From positions 1 through 64,000 of the forward strand of contig DAOTTD010000319.1 in NCBI GenBank assembly GCA_034438015.1: DNA of 64,000 nt, given 5' to 3'. Under the pieces are notes generated by a model that made no database searches, was not told the DNA's origin, and saw nothing but the letters and a program-made list of their open reading frames with translations. The stretch comes from JACDAE01 sp034438015. GTDB taxonomy: Bacteria; Chloroflexota; Ktedonobacteria; Ktedonobacterales; Ktedonobacteraceae. Positions 47,101 to 54,830 of this stretch are shown here, piece after piece. Made by a program: the position numbers and the translations under genes. Each line of letters opens with the position of its first letter. Position 1 is the stretch's first letter.

Positions 47101-47345
47101 CTGTTGATTTTGAGATTGGCTCTTTTATCATGAAGCTATTTATAGGCATTGTTCTTTATGTTGCAAGCACTTTACTTGCTCATAATCAGCAACCATGGAT
47201 ACGTTGGAGTGTTTCTATATGTGCGCTTATTCTTTACGGTATAGTCCTGATGTTGCTTGCAGGGCTTTCTGTAAAGAAACTTATAAAAATAGTATGGTAT
47301 GTACGGGAGGCTCTTGGTAAAGGAGGAGATAAAACGTATGCATAA
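44124..47345 (+). CDS. fused O-antigen polymerase/ligase-like (Wzy) and flippase (Wzx) membrane protein
   Basis: A single 1073-residue ORF. Residues 1 to about 475 form a polytopic Wzy/O-antigen-ligase-like membrane protein, containing the large loop with GSWQTAIRVIEAFPLFGVGMGR and a following conserved PDNSYLQWG segment. Residues about 475-570 are a hydrophilic linker. Residues 575-1073 have the 12-14 helix pattern of a Wzx oligosaccharide flippase, beginning GYLSLAFEMVKSSGIYALGA and including NQLxx-like segments near the end. Normally Wzy and Wzx are separate genes. ATG at 44124 is chosen because AGGAGG at 44114-44119 is ideally placed; a longer frame from 44067 is not. It is coupled to the BY-kinase gene by overlap. 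No frameshift or stop separates the two halves. Confidence 0.85.
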   Translation: MANMKVENVVQMPKRWEIIRERISPSLIVSILALLASLSIGVVVGKFSPIYGAAAAGAIVIVIIVLLRLDELTATLIFAIHIWVDTYRGLHVIAMLLALALLFFYYFGRSTNHPWTKPRSIWLWFLFLILTIYPTIHGASFNVNDAYGFYLHLVLGAFFMFWLGNLVAKDIPSVRRLFQLLSVLATLIAIHTILEAITGKFLFASARIEAELVQYSNFQIVEVDVSRAGSFFVGPDGDAAFLATCFFFPLGLFVESKRFWAKVIYLLAMLLILLALIFTYSTGGWIGTLAAIVIFVFLTGRIRNSLLTLIEIVILTAMLFAVFPSQIAAQLYHASSGNTLLLHLGSWQTAIRVIEAFPLFGVGMGRAYLVSADPYRVPAQFVPLAEPDNSYLQWGAIAGIPVMLIFLSLIACVFWFAWRNWRAVDTRYRPLLGGGIAALIALSVISLSVNGWTSPNDLVYLDWLIAGIISSPLIRRSLCRQSTPPADGTTMIFRADNAKQIREAELPTQTGAPADFVPSPLSLPVLDGLFLDDQPTPILPANSQQAGNQASLLKEEDHSQNGATGNGQVSPGTQGYLSLAFEMVKSSGIYALGALASPLISLVLAPFLTHQLSSSDYGGLAVLYTIIDLVTAITQLGLGLAFFRAYNGDYESSRDRSGILSASIILLSLVSIPLAIAIMMAAPWLSELLFNSQSFTGAVRLTALVIIMENLTVPGLSWLRAEKHAVLFSVLSITNLLLVLSTNIVLVGVLHIGVNGALIAKGAGYAVIVVCTLPIMFLFIARQRSLWLRSDIVRNMLVFGVPTIFGDMAAWVLQLSDRYLLSHFGSLAQTAIYTVSYTLGGVLSPVVLSPFGLAWTPVMYSIAKRKDAEHIFRLVFRWFNAVLLFATFALSLLSTVFLELLFPPVYHAGELIIPFIALSTMGIGIYYIFMTGVYIRRRTILESVFMLVAAAVNVLLNICLIPYFGAMGAAVSTLLAYTVLASVSYIVNQRIYPVDFEIGSFIMKLFIGIVLYVASTLLAHNQQPWIRWSVSICALILYGIVLMLLAGLSVKKLIKIVWYVREALGKGGDKTYA

Positions 47346-48426
47346 TCGAGTCCGATTATATCTTTCGGCGCTTTTCTACTACACTGGACTGGTAAAACTG
47401 ACTCGCTGGTGGTTACAACGCTCTGGTCGCTCCTTGATCATTCTTTATTATCACAGAGCCGTTGGAAAAAATTTGCGCAGCCAGTGGCTCTACCTGCGTC
47501 GTCACTATCGCATCTTACCTCTTGATGCGGCTCTGGAAGAACTACGAATGCCGTCCCGGAAAGAAACACATAAGCGGGATCGACGCCCTCTTCTGGCGCT
47601 CACTTTTGACGATGGATATTACGATAACTACACACATGCATTTGCACTGGCATCTGCTCTGCATGTTCCCATTACCATCTTTCTCATTCCAGGATACACC
47701 GGACTTGCTAACGCCTTCTGGTGGGCAGATCGCTTAATCTGTCTTGCGCGAGTAGACCAAGTTTCGTTTGAAGAACACACCTATTCCTTGAACCAACAGG
47801 AAGAACGCAAAGCACTGGCACAAATCATTGATGAGCGTGTCAGTAGTGTTGTATCGAAGGTCGATCGAGAACAATTACTCATTTCTATTTGTGAGCTACT
47901 GGCGGTACCGTCTTCCGCGATACCCAGAGAAGAACCCGCTCCACTGCTCACATGGGCTCAGATACGAGAGATGGAGGAGAGTGGATGGGTCTCATTCGGC
48001 GCACATACGCTTCATCACGCGGACCTGCAACGTTTGACTAATCCTGTTGAGGTGCTGCACGAGGTAGGAGAATGCCGTACGATGCTGGAGCAGCAGCTAA
48101 GACATCCAGCAGACATCTTTGCCTACCCTTATGGGAACGTTGGAGACTACGGACTCCGTGCTGTAGAGCAGGCTGGTTACAAGTGGGCGGTTACTACTTT
48201 GCCTGGTTGCAATACTTATCAGAGCAATCCCTATCTCCTCCACCGTAGAAATGCGAATGCAACCAGGCATGTGCTGATGGTAGCGGCGGAGGTAGCTGGC
48301 GTGTGGGGCTTCTTCACCTACCTGAAAAGGCTTGCTAAACTTATCGTTCGCCTTTTACATCGCACATCCATCGTGTTGCAGCACGACGAGGGCTCGCGAA
48401 TTGAGAAAGAAAGGGTCATTCTATGA
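47338..48426 (+). CDS. polysaccharide deacetylase (NodB homology)
   Basis: A 362-residue protein. The NodB core is visible: LALTFDDGYYDN near residue 86 to 97, and SFGAHTLHHADLQRL carrying the His-x3-His metal pair. An N-terminal hydrophobic segment may anchor it. Such enzymes remove N-acetyl groups from GlcNAc-containing polymers, which fits an acetamido-sugar EPS. ATG at 47338 follows AGGAGGAG with nine-base spacing and overlaps the flippase stop by eight bases. Confidence 0.85.
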   Translation: MHNRVRLYLSALFYYTGLVKLTRWWLQRSGRSLIILYYHRAVGKNLRSQWLYLRRHYRILPLDAALEELRMPSRKETHKRDRRPLLALTFDDGYYDNYTHAFALASALHVPITIFLIPGYTGLANAFWWADRLICLARVDQVSFEEHTYSLNQQEERKALAQIIDERVSSVVSKVDREQLLISICELLAVPSSAIPREEPAPLLTWAQIREMEESGWVSFGAHTLHHADLQRLTNPVEVLHEVGECRTMLEQQLRHPADIFAYPYGNVGDYGLRAVEQAGYKWAVTTLPGCNTYQSNPYLLHRRNANATRHVLMVAAEVAGVWGFFTYLKRLAKLIVRLLHRTSIVLQHDEGSRIEKERVIL

Positions 48427-48561
48427 CGACAACCAGTTGGAGATGCATAGCACCTTCAATTTAGAATTCTTTTTCCCGAGGTGATCGACTACGGAACCCG
48501 TAAGCGCTTCGGATATGACTGTTATTGAGATACTCTTTTTGCCATGAAAGGATACATTGGA

Positions 48562-49563
48562 ATGCCAGATACATCAGCTCTTTCGGAAGCTAAGCGTGCC
48601 TTGCTTGAAAAACAACTAGCAGGGAAACTCGCGCAAAAGGCAGTTACAGCAAATGTCGTTGAACAGGCTCCCGAAATGGATGCTTCGGGGCAACGCGAAC
48701 GTGTGATAATGGTGCAACCTGGAAAAACTAAACGACCCTTCTTTTATCTATCTGGAGACTCGACTGAAAGAACGTTTTATTGCTATCCCTTAGCCCACGA
48801 TTTAGGAGAGGATCAACCATTTTATATTTTGGAACGGTATAACTTCGATGATTTGCCAGTTCCTCCCTCCTTCGAGGAGATGGCTGCCGCTCATCTCAAG
48901 AGAATGCGAACCATTCAGCCAGAGGGTCCGTACCTGTTGGGAGGCTGGTGCAATGGAGGTCTTGTAGCCTATGAGATGGCTCGGCAACTGCATGCGCAAG
49001 GGCAGACGACTGAATTGCTGGTTTTGATGGACCCTGATCCTCCGGCCAAGTTTAAATGGGACTATCGTATTATCACTGGCCCTGGCAACCTGCTGCGAAT
49101 TGACTGGAAGGAGCAGTTTGAATGGTTTCTACTGTTTAGAGATTTGCGAATATCATTCCATTTCTGGCGCTTGAACAAACTTAAGCATAGGAGAACGGCC
49201 GGACAAGATGGGCATAAACAAGAACAAAGCGCGACGGATGCTTTACCGCCACAACTCAATACAGTTATTGCAAGGAACGAAAGCTCAATGCGGGGCTGGG
49301 AGCGCATATTTGACTGGATGGCTTCGGGTTACGTGCCTCGCTCCTCCTATCCCGATAAAATCACATTCTTTTGGACGAGTGAAGAGCCTTTGCGCCAGGT
49401 AAAATGGCGCAAATGGATCGAAGCTAAAACGAAAGCAAATGAGGTGGAGATCTATATCATTCCCGGCAACCACATAACGAGTAGAACTAACTATCTCCCC
49501 TTTTTAGCTAAGCAATTGCGTATATGCCTCGATGAGGCTCAAAAGACTTTGTTGAGCAAATAA
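48562..49563 (+). CDS. NRPS-type thioesterase-like protein with Cys nucleophile
   Basis: A 333-residue alpha/beta hydrolase of the NRPS/PKS thioesterase family. Residues 1-40 (LSEAKRALLEKQLAGKLAQ) look like a carrier-docking or inter-domain linker. The family landmarks are PFFYLSGDSTERTFYCYPLA, the nucleophile elbow LLGGWCNGGLVAYEMARQL and a late GNHITSRTNYL with the catalytic His. The elbow carries Cys130 in the place of the usual Ser (GxCxG). Cys-type relatives such as CmaE and SyrC move aminoacyl groups between carrier proteins rather than hydrolysing them. An A-T protein is encoded in the divergent operon under a matching promoter. ATG at 48562 is favoured because AAAGGA lies upstream; ATG 48544 has none. 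Confidence 0.85.
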   Translation: MPDTSALSEAKRALLEKQLAGKLAQKAVTANVVEQAPEMDASGQRERVIMVQPGKTKRPFFYLSGDSTERTFYCYPLAHDLGEDQPFYILERYNFDDLPVPPSFEEMAAAHLKRMRTIQPEGPYLLGGWCNGGLVAYEMARQLHAQGQTTELLVLMDPDPPAKFKWDYRIITGPGNLLRIDWKEQFEWFLLFRDLRISFHFWRLNKLKHRRTAGQDGHKQEQSATDALPPQLNTVIARNESSMRGWERIFDWMASGYVPRSSYPDKITFFWTSEEPLRQVKWRKWIEAKTKANEVEIYIIPGNHITSRTNYLPFLAKQLRICLDEAQKTLLSK

Positions 49564-49577
49564 GGAGAAGCGCCATT

Positions 49578-50819
49578 ATGGAAGCACTACCAGACATCAC
49601 TGCCCTGGGGATGAAAGATGCCACTTCTCCCAAAGCGCCCCTTAAAGTGTGCATGCATCTTGCGAACAAGGCACGAGCCGACTTTAGAGTAATGCGTGAT
49701 GCAACAGCACTTGCAGAAGCAGGGTTCGAAGTTACTATTGTTGATATCCAGAGAGACCGTTTACAACCTGCTAGAGAAGAAGTTGACGGGGTTTCCATCC
49801 AACACGTAATTATGCCCGGTTGGTTTACCTCCGTGTGTTTCAAACCATGGTTTCTTATTAAGGTCTTAAAGCTATTCATTTTCGGAGTCATTCAATTGCT
49901 AAAGATGGATGCGGATATCTACCATGCACACGTGGAGAAAGCATTACCGGCCTGTTATATTGCTGCGCGCTTACGAGGGAAAGCTTTGATTTTCGATGCC
50001 CCCGACCTGACTCTATCTGATCCGACCATTATGCGCTGGCATAAATTGAGACTACTCTCGGTACGTCTCCTCGCCCATATGGTATCCCGCTGCACTGCTG
50101 TCATTACTGCCTCACCCCACTACATACCAGAATTGCAAGCACTCTACCACGCCTCGAATGTGACGGTGATTCGCAATGTGCCAGCCTACCGGGTCGTCCC
50201 CCGCAGTAATCGCCTGCGCGAATATCTAGGCCTTGAGCATGATGTGCGCATCGCTCTCTATCAGGGCAGCATCCAGCCTAATCGTAGTTTGGACAGGCTG
50301 GTGCGCGCTGCAAAGTTCCTTGCACCCAACATCGTGATCGTGATGATGGGTGAAACCGTAGAGTCGACGCTCTCTCAGCTTAAAGCGCTTATCGCCAGTG
50401 AACAAGTGGCTGATCGGGTCAAACTGCTGCCTCCTGTACCTTATGTAGAACTCCTGGACTGGACAGTCTCGGCGGATATCGGGTTAACGATCTTTCCGCC
50501 AGAATACTCGCTGAGTATTCGGTTCACCCTGCCCAATAAACTCTTCGAATACCTGATGGCGGGTGTCCCCGTGCTCAGTTCTCAGCTTGATGCAGTGGAG
50601 GATGTGATCCGTACCTACGATGTCGGGCAGGTGGTGCCATCACTGGCACCAGCAGACCTGGGCACAGCCATCAGTGCGATGCTAAATGATCAGCAGACCC
50701 TGGAGCGCATGCGTCATAACGCACTGCAAATTGCTAAAAAAGAGTTCTATTGGGAAAAGGAAAGCCAGCAACTCGTACGCCTTTATCATGACATCTTGAA
50801 TGCAGTACACAGAGTGTGA
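49578..50819 (+). CDS. glycosyltransferase family 4, tandem copy A
   Basis: A 413-residue GT-B enzyme starting 14 bases after the TE-like gene, behind AAGGAGAAG. KVCMHLANKARADFRVMRDA opens the N-terminal Rossmann part, and the donor-binding region has FTLPNKLFEYLMAGVPVLS. It is about half identical to the next gene over its whole length. Two conserved positions differ from it and from usual GT4 enzymes: HAHV in place of HAHD, and FDAPDL in place of FDAHE. That may mean an altered acceptor or reduced activity. Confidence 0.8.
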   Translation: MEALPDITALGMKDATSPKAPLKVCMHLANKARADFRVMRDATALAEAGFEVTIVDIQRDRLQPAREEVDGVSIQHVIMPGWFTSVCFKPWFLIKVLKLFIFGVIQLLKMDADIYHAHVEKALPACYIAARLRGKALIFDAPDLTLSDPTIMRWHKLRLLSVRLLAHMVSRCTAVITASPHYIPELQALYHASNVTVIRNVPAYRVVPRSNRLREYLGLEHDVRIALYQGSIQPNRSLDRLVRAAKFLAPNIVIVMMGETVESTLSQLKALIASEQVADRVKLLPPVPYVELLDWTVSADIGLTIFPPEYSLSIRFTLPNKLFEYLMAGVPVLSSQLDAVEDVIRTYDVGQVVPSLAPADLGTAISAMLNDQQTLERMRHNALQIAKKEFYWEKESQQLVRLYHDILNAVHRV

Positions 50820-50918
50820 AGTACTGACTGCCCTACCAGTAGCGGGCCAGGCCTTCTTCTGTAGCGAGCGCGTCAGGTAATTAAGAAGCGCTTGTAATAA
50901 TGGAAAGGATTTACTATA

Positions 50919-52157
50919 GTGAAATCTACATCAAGAATGACTGCTTCAATACAGGATCGTGGAACAGTATGGCCGCCTACAAAAGTATGTATGCACGTAC
51001 TGGGAAAAGCACGCAATGATATCAGAGTGATGCGTGCAGCCACTGCGCTCACAGAAGCAGGCTACAAGGTTTCCATTGTTGACATAGATCGTGAAAGTGC
51101 CCTACCTACCGAGGAAGAATTTCGTGGAGTCTGCCTTAAGCACGTTATCATACCTGGCTGGTCCGTCTATTCCAGACGCTTTGATCCATGGTTTCTTATC
51201 CGGGCGATGTCAGTCCTCATTCGTAGCTTATTTCTGTTGCTGCGCACACCGGCAGACATTTATCATGCACATGACGAGACGGCATTGCCATCTTGCTATC
51301 TAGTGGCTCTACTACGTCGAAAACCACTTATCTTCGACGCTCATGAAGTGCCTACATCTGCGCTAAGTGGCAACTGGATGAGTTTGAAGTCGCTCTTAAA
51401 ACGATTGTTTCTTTTGATCGTACCTAGTTGCAAGGCAGTAATTTCTGTCTCACCTCCTATAGTAGAAGAGTTTCGTCGGCGTTATTGCTGTCGTAAAGTA
51501 TGCTTGATTCGCAATATACCTGAATACGTGTTTGTTCCAAAGAGTGATCGACTACGGCAACATCTTGGTCTTAGCTCAAATGTACGTATCGCTCTCTATC
51601 AGGGTAACTTGCAGCCTGACCGTGGGCTTGATAGGTTGATCCGCTCTGCAGCGTTTTTAGAGCACGATATCGTGATTGTTCTGATGGGACGAAGTATCAG
51701 AGATACGCAATCTCAACTTGAAGCCCTTATTGTCAGCGAAGGAACTGCCGATCGTGTCAAAATTATTCCACCAGTTCCTTATAAAGATCTGCTGGATTAC
51801 ACTGCATCAGCAGATCTTGGCTTAATCTTCTATTCACCCGACTACTCACTAAATGTGAGGATGTGTTTACCGAATAAGATCTTTGAATATATGATGGCAG
51901 GTATCCCTGTACTCTCATCAGATCTTGATGCGGTCGCAGAAGTGATCAAAGGCTATGATGCCGGACAGGTTGTATCCTCGCTTGCCCCGGCAGATATTGG
52001 TGCAGCGATCAGTGAGGTACTTGCAGATCGTCCCGCTCTCGAACGTATGAGTCGCAATGCACTGGAGGCATCACGGCAAGACCTGAGTTGGGAAAAGGAA
52101 AGTCGACGGCTTACTCAACTGTATCAAGATGTCTTACAAGGCGAAGTTCGAGGGTAA
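50919..52157 (+). CDS. glycosyltransferase family 4, tandem copy B
   Basis: A 412-residue paralog of the preceding gene, with the usual GT4 motifs intact: HAHDETALPS and IFDAHEVP. MCLPNKIFEYMMAGIPVLS is the donor-binding part. GTG at 50919 follows GGAAAGGA with nine-base spacing; ATG at 50937 is an alternative. The 99-bp gap before it has no visible terminator. The pair probably arose by tandem duplication in the operon. Confidence 0.8.
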   Translation: MKSTSRMTASIQDRGTVWPPTKVCMHVLGKARNDIRVMRAATALTEAGYKVSIVDIDRESALPTEEEFRGVCLKHVIIPGWSVYSRRFDPWFLIRAMSVLIRSLFLLLRTPADIYHAHDETALPSCYLVALLRRKPLIFDAHEVPTSALSGNWMSLKSLLKRLFLLIVPSCKAVISVSPPIVEEFRRRYCCRKVCLIRNIPEYVFVPKSDRLRQHLGLSSNVRIALYQGNLQPDRGLDRLIRSAAFLEHDIVIVLMGRSIRDTQSQLEALIVSEGTADRVKIIPPVPYKDLLDYTASADLGLIFYSPDYSLNVRMCLPNKIFEYMMAGIPVLSSDLDAVAEVIKGYDAGQVVSSLAPADIGAAISEVLADRPALERMSRNALEASRQDLSWEKESRRLTQLYQDVLQGEVRG

Positions 52158-52263
52158 GCTCCGGTAAGTATTCCACTTCCAGTAATTAATATATCAGGAG
52201 ACAAAAGTTGTTGTAGGTATAGTTGCGTTTAGAAGCAGGTCTAGTTCTCGTGAGGATAATTTC

Positions 52264-52983
52264 ATGTTAGAAATTTCATTAGAAGGCTATAGCAAACTAC
52301 TTTCAGCGTTCAAAGGCGCAGGCTACTCCTTTTGCGGTTATGAGGAGATCGACACTCGCCTGGCAGAAGGGCTCCCTTTCGTAGTACTCAGGCATGACAT
52401 CGATATAAGCCTCCGCCCGGCTTTGGAAATTGCTCGTATAGAGTATGAACAAGAAGTGCAGGCTACCTACTTCGTCTGGCTCCGCTCACCATTCTACAAT
52501 CTTTTAAATCGTCTGAATGCCGAGATTGTGCGACAGATACACGCCTATGATCACCACATCGCTTTACAAGTGGATCTTGCCTCTTATGATGGTGATTGTG
52601 CTGAAGCTCTGATGGAAATTGATGTACTTTCTAAGTTCTATCCGTATATAAATACGCGGATAGCGAGCCTGCATAGTCCCGGCAATTTGAGCCAGATTCC
52701 AATAGAATTATATCAACCGCTTTATAATGTCTATGGATCTGTCTTAAAAGGAGACGTAGCGTATATAAGCGACTCAACAGGAAGGTGGCTCCATAACCAT
52801 CCCCTCGACTCCGAAGCATTCTATACATGCAAGCCGATTCAACTCTTAACACATCCCATATGGTGGTTTCAGGATGGTGAAACGGCCAGGGAGAAATTAG
52901 AATTGTGGTTCCACAACGACTATCAGAATACCCGTGCAATTGCTAAAGAATTTCTGCCCAAGCTCTTTAGGCTCAGCGAGTAA
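52264..52983 (+). CDS. polysaccharide deacetylase-like protein (RHDID type)
   Basis: A 239-residue protein of the NodB-like fold used in several EPS clusters. VVLRHDIDISLRPALEIA carries the first metal-binding Asp, and ATYFVWLRSPFY is the typical following strand. Further along, SLHSPGNLS has a His as a possible metal ligand. Classical NodB motif 2 is not obvious. It may remove an acetyl group or act in a different sugar modification. GTGAGGAT precedes ATG 52264. Confidence 0.6.
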   Translation: MLEISLEGYSKLLSAFKGAGYSFCGYEEIDTRLAEGLPFVVLRHDIDISLRPALEIARIEYEQEVQATYFVWLRSPFYNLLNRLNAEIVRQIHAYDHHIALQVDLASYDGDCAEALMEIDVLSKFYPYINTRIASLHSPGNLSQIPIELYQPLYNVYGSVLKGDVAYISDSTGRWLHNHPLDSEAFYTCKPIQLLTHPIWWFQDGETAREKLELWFHNDYQNTRAIAKEFLPKLFRLSE

Positions 52984-53116
52984 TAGCAGATTTGTAAAGG
53001 AAGATGAATGCCCCCAATCGAGTACGGGCATGTATCTTAGTATGTTTCGACTAGAGCGGCCTGGTTCGCTACTGAACTTATGAGTATGTAATACCTGGTA
53101 TCAGGAGGTGATAACT

Positions 53117-53183
53117 ATGTACAACGATAGTAACGATTTTGCTAGAGGTTCTCACTCTTTGCGCGTTTATGGTGTAAGTTTGG
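53117..53183 (+). pseudogene. 5' stub of a gene interrupted by the IS66 element
   Basis: A strong ribosome site (AGGAGGTGATA, 53103-53113) and ATG at 53117 open a frame MYNDSNDFARGSHSLRVYG that runs into the IS66 left end. Its identity is unknown. Since a thioesterase 3' end emerges on the far side of the IS, it may be the start of that gene, but no similarity to the intact TE-like N-terminus is seen. Confidence 0.45.
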
Positions 53184-54630
53184 CAGATACTGTTCAGATT
53201 TGACCACTCTGATATACTCAATCCATGACGACAGAAGAGCAGGTAGCGTATCTGGGCGCACAACTGAATCACATGGTGGCCGAACTGAGCAAGACGCAAG
53301 AAGAGCTGCGGGCGACGAAGGAAGAGCTGCAAGCAACGCAAGACACGCTGCGCGTTGCTCAGGGGCGCATCGAAGAACTAGAAAAGAAGAAAACGCCGCT
53401 AGCCACCTTTGTGAAAGCCAATGTGAAGAAGCCAGAGGAGGGCGAGAAGAAAGCGCGCAAGAAGCGTGATGCGCAGTTCAACCGAGGCAGACGCACCATG
53501 CAGGCAACCCAGCACGTGGACCATCGACTCCTGAATTGCCCAGGCTGTCATCTGCGCCTGGGAGGGATCAGCCTGGCACGGACCCCAGAGGTGATTGATC
53601 TTCCCCCACCAGCGTCCATCGAGGTCAGCGAACATCGGATCTCCAAAGGCTGGTGTGCCAACTGCCAACGATGGCATGAGGCTCCGGTGGAGTTGCAGTA
53701 TCAAGGGCTCGGTCAGGGGCGCATCGGACACCGCCTGGCCAGTCTGGTCGCCACTTTGCGGACGGTGATGCGCCTGCCTTTTCGTCAGATCCAGAGGTAT
53801 CTGGCGACGCTGCATGGAGTGCATCTGAGCGTAGGAGAATTGGTGGAGTTGCTCCATCGGATCAGTAAGCATGTGGAGCCGATGATGGAAGACTTCAAAC
53901 AGCAGGTGCAGGCCAGTCCAGCCATCCAGGCTGACGAAACGGGGTGGCGAGAAGACGGCAAGAATGGCTACATCTGGTCAGTGAGTACGCCTCAGATCCG
54001 CTATTATGAGGACCACACCCTGATTGGAGAAGCGTACGAAGGCGTGTTGGGCAGCGATTTTTATGCGGCCTACAACATCCATCACGGACTCCATCAACGA
54101 GGTTGGGTTCACTTCTTGCGGGATGCTCATGACCTGAAAGACAAATACCCGCAGGATGAGGCTCTGTTCGCCTGGGTCATCTCGGTCAAAGCCATCTATG
54201 AGCGGGCCGTCACCTGGGCTGAGTCGGGTCCTGATCCTGCCCTCTCTCCTCGCCTTCAACAGCAAGAACGCGAGGCGTCCCAACAGGTCTTCGAGCAGCA
54301 ATTATGGCAGGTGTGCCAACCCTATCTGCGCACTGCTGCCCCTCAGCATACGTTGTGTGAGCGGGTTGAGCGCTTGTTGCCGGAACTCTTTGTCTTTGTG
54401 AGAGTGCCTGGGGTTCCGGCACATAACAATCTCGCAGAACGAAGCGTTCGGCCTCTGGTCATCGCTCGCAAAGTGAGCGGCGGAACACGCTCTGCCAAAG
54501 GCAGTCAAACACGGATGAGCCTTGCCAGTCTGTTTGGTACCTGGATCGCCCAACGTCTCAATCCCTTCCACCAATGTTTGGCGGCCCTCTCTACGAAATC
54601 TTCTTTGGGGTCAAGTCTGAACTGTTTCGG
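53184..54630 (+). mobile_element. IS66-family insertion sequence (single transposase ORF)
   Basis: Imperfect terminal repeats of 22 bp, about 18 matching, lie at 53184-53205 (ending TTGACC) and 54609-54630 (starting GGTCAAGTC). The element is about 1.45 kb and has only the TnpC-type transposase, like the ISBst12 subgroup. I see no matching 8-bp target duplication: GTAAGTTT on the left against GCTCTCCG on the right. That fits a deletion or recombination after insertion. Confidence 0.8.
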
Positions 54631-54793
54631 GCTCTCCGCAGAGTGGCGGGAAGTGGTTAAAGCGAAAGAAGGAGAGGTGGAGATACTTAGTATTCCTGGC
54701 AACGATATAACCAGTAGAACCGAGTATCTCCCCGTGTTTGCTGAACGTTTGCGTGCGTGTCTCAACAAGGCGCAAACGCCTGAGATGAGTTGA
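53225..54793 (+). CDS. tnpC: IS66 transposase, read through into a thioesterase remnant
   Basis: A 522-codon ORF. The first about 60 residues are a coiled coil (KTQEELRATKEELQATQDTL). A zinc-finger IS66 motif follows (CPGCHLRLG and CANCQRWH). The DDE core shows QADETGWREDGKNGYIWSV with the first Asp, GSDFYAAYN with the second, and NNLAERSVRPLVIARKVSGG with the Glu. The natural transposase ending should lie close to SSLG near 54608. As written the frame continues through the right terminal repeat into an EVEILSIPGNDITSRTEYL sequence from a thioesterase. The chimeric C-terminus is not expected to have a function. Confidence 0.85.
   Translation: MTTEEQVAYLGAQLNHMVAELSKTQEELRATKEELQATQDTLRVAQGRIEELEKKKTPLATFVKANVKKPEEGEKKARKKRDAQFNRGRRTMQATQHVDHRLLNCPGCHLRLGGISLARTPEVIDLPPPASIEVSEHRISKGWCANCQRWHEAPVELQYQGLGQGRIGHRLASLVATLRTVMRLPFRQIQRYLATLHGVHLSVGELVELLHRISKHVEPMMEDFKQQVQASPAIQADETGWREDGKNGYIWSVSTPQIRYYEDHTLIGEAYEGVLGSDFYAAYNIHHGLHQRGWVHFLRDAHDLKDKYPQDEALFAWVISVKAIYERAVTWAESGPDPALSPRLQQQEREASQQVFEQQLWQVCQPYLRTAAPQHTLCERVERLLPELFVFVRVPGVPAHNNLAERSVRPLVIARKVSGGTRSAKGSQTRMSLASLFGTWIAQRLNPFHQCLAALSTKSSLGSSLNCFGLSAEWREVVKAKEGEVEILSIPGNDITSRTEYLPVFAERLRACLNKAQTPEMS
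54631..54793 (+). pseudogene. 3' remnant of a second thioesterase-like gene
   Basis: The last about 45 codons align with the C-terminus of the intact TE-like protein: EVEILSIPGNDITSRTEYLP against EVEIYIIPGNHITSRTNYLP in the gene ending at 49563. The His is changed to Asp, so even before insertion it may have been inactive. The rest of the gene is missing; the IS66 right end abuts it. This shows there were two TE-like genes in the operon. Confidence 0.75.
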
Positions 54794-54830
54794 GAAGGTA
54801 AGGAAAAGACAAAGGGAAAGTGAGTCAATT

